From NCBI GenBank assembly GCA_026874595.1, contig CM049322.1, forward strand, positions 54,029,386 through 54,093,385: a DNA stretch of 64,000 nt, given 5' to 3'. The DNA comes from Sipunculus nudus (lineage: Eukaryota; Annelida; Sipuncula; Golfingiida; Sipunculidae). The notes below the pieces were generated by a model. The model ran no database searches. It was not told where the DNA came from and saw only the letters and a program-made list of their open reading frames with translations. A program made the position numbers and the translations under genes. Each line of letters begins with the position of its first letter. Position 1 is the first letter of the stretch. This document shows, in pieces, positions 58,704 through 64,000 of this stretch.

Positions 58704-58777
58704 ATCTGGAGTAGCCAAGTGGTTAAGGCATCCAACCGGAAATCGGAAGATCGTGGGTTCGATTCCCACATTCAGTT
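58704..58777 (+). tRNA. tRNA-like sequence (tRNA relic or SINE head)
   Basis: It has an A box TAGCCAAGTGGTTAAGG, a B box GGTTCGATTCCC and a T-stem GTGGG/CCCAC. The acceptor stem is only partly paired (CTGGA/TTCAG). The anticodon loop would read CCGGAAA, lacking U33, and no long variable arm is present although the best anticodon guess (GGA) is serine. A functional tRNA is unlikely. Confidence 0.5.
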
Positions 58778-58836
58778 TACCGATTTTTCTGCGTATACCA
58801 TTTCCATCTATATACAATGACCCAGCATGGCTATTC

Positions 58837-58852
58837 ATCTCTCTCTCTCTCT

Positions 58853-58888
<36 letters not shown>
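58837..58888. repeat. (CT)n-(TA)n microsatellite
   Basis: A CT run followed by a TA run, about 60 bp after the tRNA-like sequence. Confidence 0.9.
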
Positions 58889-58891
<3 letters not shown>

Positions 58892-59431
58892 AATGGTCAT
58901 GTAACTTGACGATGAATTACGTACAGTGTATTTATCAGGACTTTGTCGTGGCCAAGAGTTAACATTCTTTACACAACCTACAGTCATACAGCGGGGGACT
59001 CGGTCAAGGCATGGTAACGTCGGTACAGGACAAGTCATGAATAAGCTATTCATGACACATGCACGTATATGATGAAGTGCAATTTTCGCCAGCGGTTTAT
59101 ATTTAAGTTTATACGTAGATTAATACGTTTACTTATACAGGAATTTTCACAGTTAACACCAAAATGTTGAACGATATGCGGTTAAAATTGAAGCATCTTA
59201 GAGGCAGGGTAATGAAAGTGGTAATATTGCCCCTAGAGGCGGCAGGCGTTCTACTCACCACAAATTCGGTAGGCTAACGCCTAAATCGGTTTGCATGTAA
59301 GTGATTATAATACTGGACATTTAGCTGATTTCTGTCCTGAGGGACACGAAGCATTGTCTATTATTAACTCTCATCACGGGCCTCAGGGTCTCGTCAGGGT
59401 CAAAAATAAAGTTCTCACAGAATTCAGCATA

Positions 59432-59432
<1 letters not shown>

Positions 59433-59503
<71 letters not shown>
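59433..59503. repeat. (CT)n-(TA)n microsatellite
   Basis: A CT run fused to a TA run, the same compound type as at 58837 and 9780-9852. Confidence 0.95.
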
Positions 59504-59508
<5 letters not shown>

Positions 59509-59509
59509 C

Positions 59510-62500
59510 GAAAGTCCAAATACACTGTCATATAAGGGTTTATCCTTCACATATCTGTATATTCAAAAGATTGTATAACATTTTTATCATTTTTGGAACC
59601 AAGTGTCATTGTTTGACTGCTGAAATCCCTATATATTACTGCATTTCACATGTTATTCGGTTTTCTTACCCTGCCCTGTACTTTAACGGGACAGAAGAGT
59701 CCTGTTACCATAAATTCCTGCTCAGTTTTTAGTTGTGACAGTGCAATGGACCATGCAAAGTCCAGATTTTCAATGAACTGTGTATTCCTTGAGTTTAAAA
59801 TTGTTGTCCCTTCAAATTTTCTTCCAAGCAAGAGTCCCCTTTCTCCCTGGCACAGGTCATGTTATGCTTCAGTAATCACACAACTCAAAGTGAGGCTGTA
59901 ATGTGTTTGTATCTTGGTACATAAGGAATTTTGTGTGAAGGCTAGAGTGGGTCTGTGAACCTGGAGCTGAGAGGTTCACAAGTGAGCTGAACACCCACTG
60001 CTTCAAGAAGCCTGAACTTGTTAAAGACAGAGGACATTTTGCCAAACGAACATTTGAACAATGGTAGCCAACTCGCCAATAAAACTTTACAGTAGCATGC
60101 AACTGAAGTTAAAAATAATATTCGTCTATGCATTACTGTACTGAAGCCACAAAACATTGAGAAACCAGGCACCGGAAGCAACCCTATGACCTTGGTGGAT
60201 TGGTGGAGTCCATGACAACCAACTACAGACAGTATCAACCTGTGACGAAAAACATTACTTCACTTTGATGCATTATTGGTAAGTCTGCTACAATTTTCCT
60301 TATTGCATTGTAAAAGCACTGAATTGCAGCCTCAGTAAAAACCTAACTGGTTATCATATATCAGTTTTAAGATTCTTCTATTAACTTATGACTTGCCCTG
60401 TTGAATTTAATGTGTCTCAATATTGATCCTCTCTAGGCCAATAATACTTCATTTTTCCTTTATAAATACAATTTCACTTCTTATGGCACATTTCTCTTGG
60501 GACGATTTTGTCGAGAAAAGCGTAGCCTCAATAATTTCTCTCTTTTCAGGTCTTGCACATACGGGATTGCCCCCCTGTCAGTGAGCGTGGTAACAGCAGC
60601 TTTTGGTTCACGGCAAACTGACTACCACCAGCCAAGCCATATCATTTCATTCGCTGTACATATAGTCAATACAAAAGTTTATTATGTACATATTGTCTTA
60701 GTTGTTTGTTCATGTGCGAGTGTAGGAGTGCTCTGCTTTCTTGGGCATCCTTTCTAATGTTGCAAACGAACCGGGCCAGAGTGATGTATATTAAAGTACA
60801 CAAACAATGTAATACAATGAAATGCGTTTGATAATAAGATACTGATAAATTATCAGTTACCCCAATGATAGATGACTTTGAAAATCGTCATGTTAATTAA
60901 CCTATGTTCGATTCTTTCACTCTCTCTACGCTGTATACTTTGGAAAAATATCTGGATAAGTACTCCTATTATATAGAGTCCATATTAACATGATATGTAC
61001 GACTTAATCTAAATATTAATACAAACACATATAGACCTATATATACATTTACATCACTTGCTGGGCTAATCGAAAAGGCTTTATTTTTACACTAAATTCC
61101 GCATCTCTGTGGACCCGTACGTACTAACATTGTTACAAAAAACTAATAATATACAGAGTACATTCACAGGCTGAAGCCACGGCTTGCTGGTAGCTGGTAT
61201 GACTAATGTCAGTCCATTTATAAGCGTAAAACATAGAAATACATAATTTTCATTTATGTTTATATTGAGCCAAAAGATACGTTATTTAGTACTGTTATAT
61301 ACTCAGATCACACATCACTGACTTATCTGCAATAAGTATTAAATTGATACTAGTCATAGACATTTATATCAAAAAAAGCATATAGAAATACATCCTTTTT
61401 AATGATGTTTTAGCCGAGCCAAAGGTAAAGATACTTTAAACGTGCCGCCAACTGGCAATTTTCCTTAGCTAAACATTTTAAAGGCAGGTATGCGTTAGTT
61501 TACAAACAAAATGTAGCTGTGATAAATCATGTAAATCAAAACATATTTTAAAAATGAACCTAATATTATACATATAGAGATACATCATTATAAATAAAAG
61601 TTCACTTTGAGACCAAGAGACAGCCAGTCAGAAATCCGGGAGATATTATCCTAAGCTTTGCAAAATGATGCAGGAGGAATCACACACACTCTTCTGCAGC
61701 CCCTCCCCTTTATTCCTTTTCCCCGAAATCCTTTCACCTGACAGGTCATTCAGTTATCACCAGCACATTAGATTGACTCAGATTTTAGACCATTCCTTTT
61801 ATACCAGAATGACACCTAGTATATGGCATCAGATAAGAGGGTCATGGACTTTAAACGATATACTGCTTTTTCCTCTACTGCTTGCCGCTTCCCATACATT
61901 TGTATCCACTAAATTTCTCACAAGATTTATAAACTAATTTAATCAAGTAAACGCAACTGTTGTAACCGACGATAACGCTTATATGTATTAAGGAGGGACC
62001 CCTTCCTCCAATTCCACACGACATGTAAAATTCGCCCAACCCCGATGTCCTATTGACCGAATTCTTTCAAATTTCGGCCATTCTGGTTTCGGTTCATCCA
62101 AATCACTTCTCCTAAAAACCTGTGCAAGTTCTTTTATTCCTCAAAGAAATATTTGAGGTAATTTAAAGATACTAACTGATTTGAAAAAGAAACATATCAG
62201 TACAGTGTTTTACCAGGAAAGATGTAATTATAAATAAAAATACGGAACATGTTCTCTTCAACCCAGGCCTCAATATTTTCTGGTTTAGTGCAGAAGGGGA
62301 CATGTGCTGGTAATTCTTTATTGTTTGGACATCCATATTTAACCAAACCTCAATATATATATTTTCTTTTCAAACTGTTAATAATATCCATGCTAGAGAT
62401 GTTTGATAAGACTGTAAAATACGCTTGAGTGTTTTTGGAATATCATGGTTTCTTACATATGATGATCGTATACACTGGAATTCCTTATCTTTGAGCTATC

Positions 62501-62520
62501 TAGTGTGCAGGGTCATTGCA
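59510..62520. other. Intergenic, no gene established
   Basis: Minus-strand frames at 59646-59831 and 59869-60238 contain LSQLKTEQEFMVTGLFCPVK and similar non-repetitive stretches, but no family is recognised. A good splice acceptor (TTTCTCTCTTTTCAG, ends 60549) precedes a 70-codon plus frame without known similarity. The last 1.7 kb are AT-rich. The segment 62529-62614 matches the 3' flank of GT77 copy 1 (198-278). Confidence 0.3.
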
Positions 62521-62614
62521 CCAATCTGGCTAACACTAATTTTCTGCATCTATATAACATATAAATCTACATACCTGCCCACAATATCATGTTAAAACGT
62601 CAAAGTAGAAATCC

Positions 62615-63982
62615 CTATATATCTGAATGTCCGAGTTCAAATCGCATAGAGTAGAAATGAATCACATAAAAATTATCATATTTCTTCAACCACTCCATGA
62701 GTTCACCTGCTGTTGGCCCTATGGTGATGCTGAAAGGTTGAAATACATGAACATTCTTTGGGGGAACGAACTTTGTCATGTTCCCTGTAAAAAAAAGACA
62801 GGCTTTGTGATGGAGTTTTTTACAGAGTCCGGAACTTTCTTGTTGCGTAGAAATGAGTGTTCCCTATACATTTTATTGTTTGTAGTGTCCCATTTAACAA
62901 AATCTTTCACAACTTTATCAAATGGACAATCCTTCTTGGGTTGACACTGGAATCTTGGAAGTATCAGAGTCCTGTTAAGGGCTGTAGCCAACCTGAGTGC
63001 TTTATTAAGATCCGTTATGCCTATGCCCGGGTCAATAAGAAACACATTATTGTATGTTAAGTATTTCCGTGATGTACTACTGTAATACTGGTCCGTATCC
63101 AGGAACCAGCCTCCGAGCTCTTTTAATCGGTATATTTTTGTCCGCGACCACGTACTGTAGTTATTGTGAAATATCACTGTCCTTGATATGTTGTATGTAT
63201 ATATGCTTTCTGAGAAAAAAATATGACCTGTAGGAAAAAGCTTGTATGGCAAAACTTTGTATCTTTTTCGATTAGCCTTCCTGCCGCTTATCAGTCCATA
63301 TGTAAATATATTTTGGTCCCACAATTTCGGATTTTTATTTAGTATTTTGACAGTATCGTTTACAATGTTGATTGTAGCCGCCGTTTTCCGGAACATCACC
63401 AATCCAATACATAATTTATGTGGCATGCCTCTTATGTCTTGTTGAATCTCTACATCACATCCTTTACATTGGAAATAAGGAAACGGATTTTTATGAAAAC
63501 TGTATCCAGATCCATTAAAAGCACACTTAACCCTAGAGTTAGAAGTTTCAACGTTACAGAAAACTTAAGATTGCCCTTTTTCTTGAACGCATCGCTCCCA
63601 AATTGATGTTCTTCGCTCGCTAACTCCCTCAGTGATGCGTCGTAATAAGCAGTAAATCCTCGGCTCGCAAGCTCCTCAACGGTTTTCCTATTAAGACCGA
63701 CAGACAAAAGATTATCCACTCCGTTGTCTGAAGCCGAGACGGCAAAATTTAGGAACATTTCTATGTATGTTTCATCAAGGATGACTAATGTTACTACCAG
63801 GTCCTTTGCGGCCGGGGTCATTACGGACATCTTCTTTGCAAGGCACTGGAGGTCCGTAATATTGCACTTTGATTCATTGCGATATTTGATATGCTGTCCG
63901 GAATAGTCCATGGTAACCATACCACTGCAATGCTCAACACAAGTAAGAATATTGTGAGCGGACGTTTCCAGGAGCGATCCAT
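62615..63982 (-). pseudogene. GT77-type glycosyltransferase (copy 2), broken by indels
   Basis: Paralogue of copy 1, highly similar across the whole length. Start ATG 63980-63982 opens a basic tail and anchor (RPLTIFLLVLSIAVVWL). Breaks relative to copy 1: a 13-bp shortening near 63870-63895, one T lost at 63488-63492 just after the DxD motif (LLMDLDTVF is kept), and one base lost at the A run 62789-62796, which brings in a stop at 62776. After the last break the frame is intact to TAG 62615-62617 with GPTAGELMEWLKKYDNFYVI, the natural family tail. The 3' flank is also duplicated, and both copies are intronless and in the same orientation, as expected for a tandem family. Most of the shifts lie in homopolymers, so sequencing errors could mimic some of them. 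Confidence 0.8.
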
Positions 63983-64000
63983 CTGTGATTCTGATTAACT

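Noticed and set aside
58413-58856. 147-codon minus frame
   Set aside because: Runs through the tRNA-like sequence, a poly-G tract and a dispersed repeat; not a plausible protein.
62785-62797. T-rich stretch followed by ACAG (minus strand), looking like a splice acceptor inside GT77 copy 2
   Set aside because: The corresponding position in copy 1 is ordinary coding sequence; a one-base loss explains the difference better than an intron.

Overview
The window reads as nuclear DNA of a marine invertebrate, most likely a bivalve mollusc (inference). The DNA is AT-rich, gene-poor and full of microsatellites. It holds a Mag-like Gypsy LTR element, an L1/Tx1-like LINE, a sacsin-type fragment and several dispersed mollusc-type repeats. 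Nothing looks bacterial; there are no operons, rRNAs or CRISPR arrays.

Three gene-like units are convincing, all on the minus strand. A GT77-type glycosyltransferase lies at 350-1660, and its broken paralogue lies at 62615-63982 in the same orientation. Between them, at 8510-9529, is a single-exon type II membrane methyltransferase. Both protein types have an N-terminal membrane anchor, so they probably act in the Golgi lumen on glycans (inference). The glycosyltransferase copies differ by single-base changes in homopolymers. Comparing them shows that the natural C-terminus of copy 1 lies in another frame, down to 279.

From 12.08 to 24.89 kb there is one nested transposon complex. A degenerate Gypsy element with ~1.2-kb LTRs carries gag, protease and reverse transcriptase remnants but lacks most of RNase H and all integrase. 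A ZNF862/hAT-like fragment sits near its 5' end. Between its zinc knuckle and its protease lies a complete-ended DNA transposon (16953-21765) with long inverted repeats and a perfect 9-bp target duplication. That element has MULE features: the downstream half of a transposase and a broken SWIM finger, followed on the same strand by a Ulp1-like cysteine protease and a PHD finger. This is the most interesting object in the window.

The rest is mostly repeats. A decayed LINE lies at 26.5-28.8 kb. A 40-bp minisatellite family occurs at three main places. There are a 234-bp satellite at 44.8-45.8 kb, a ~755-805-bp duplication at 34.75-36.36 kb and a ~155-bp satellite at 55.6-56.8 kb. A SINE, a tRNA-like sequence and many poly-G, TA and CT tracts are also present. 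A sacsin-like pseudogene fragment lies at 49.0-49.8 kb. Two CpG-containing stretches (37.1 and 40.4 kb) look promoter-like but no gene could be attached to them.
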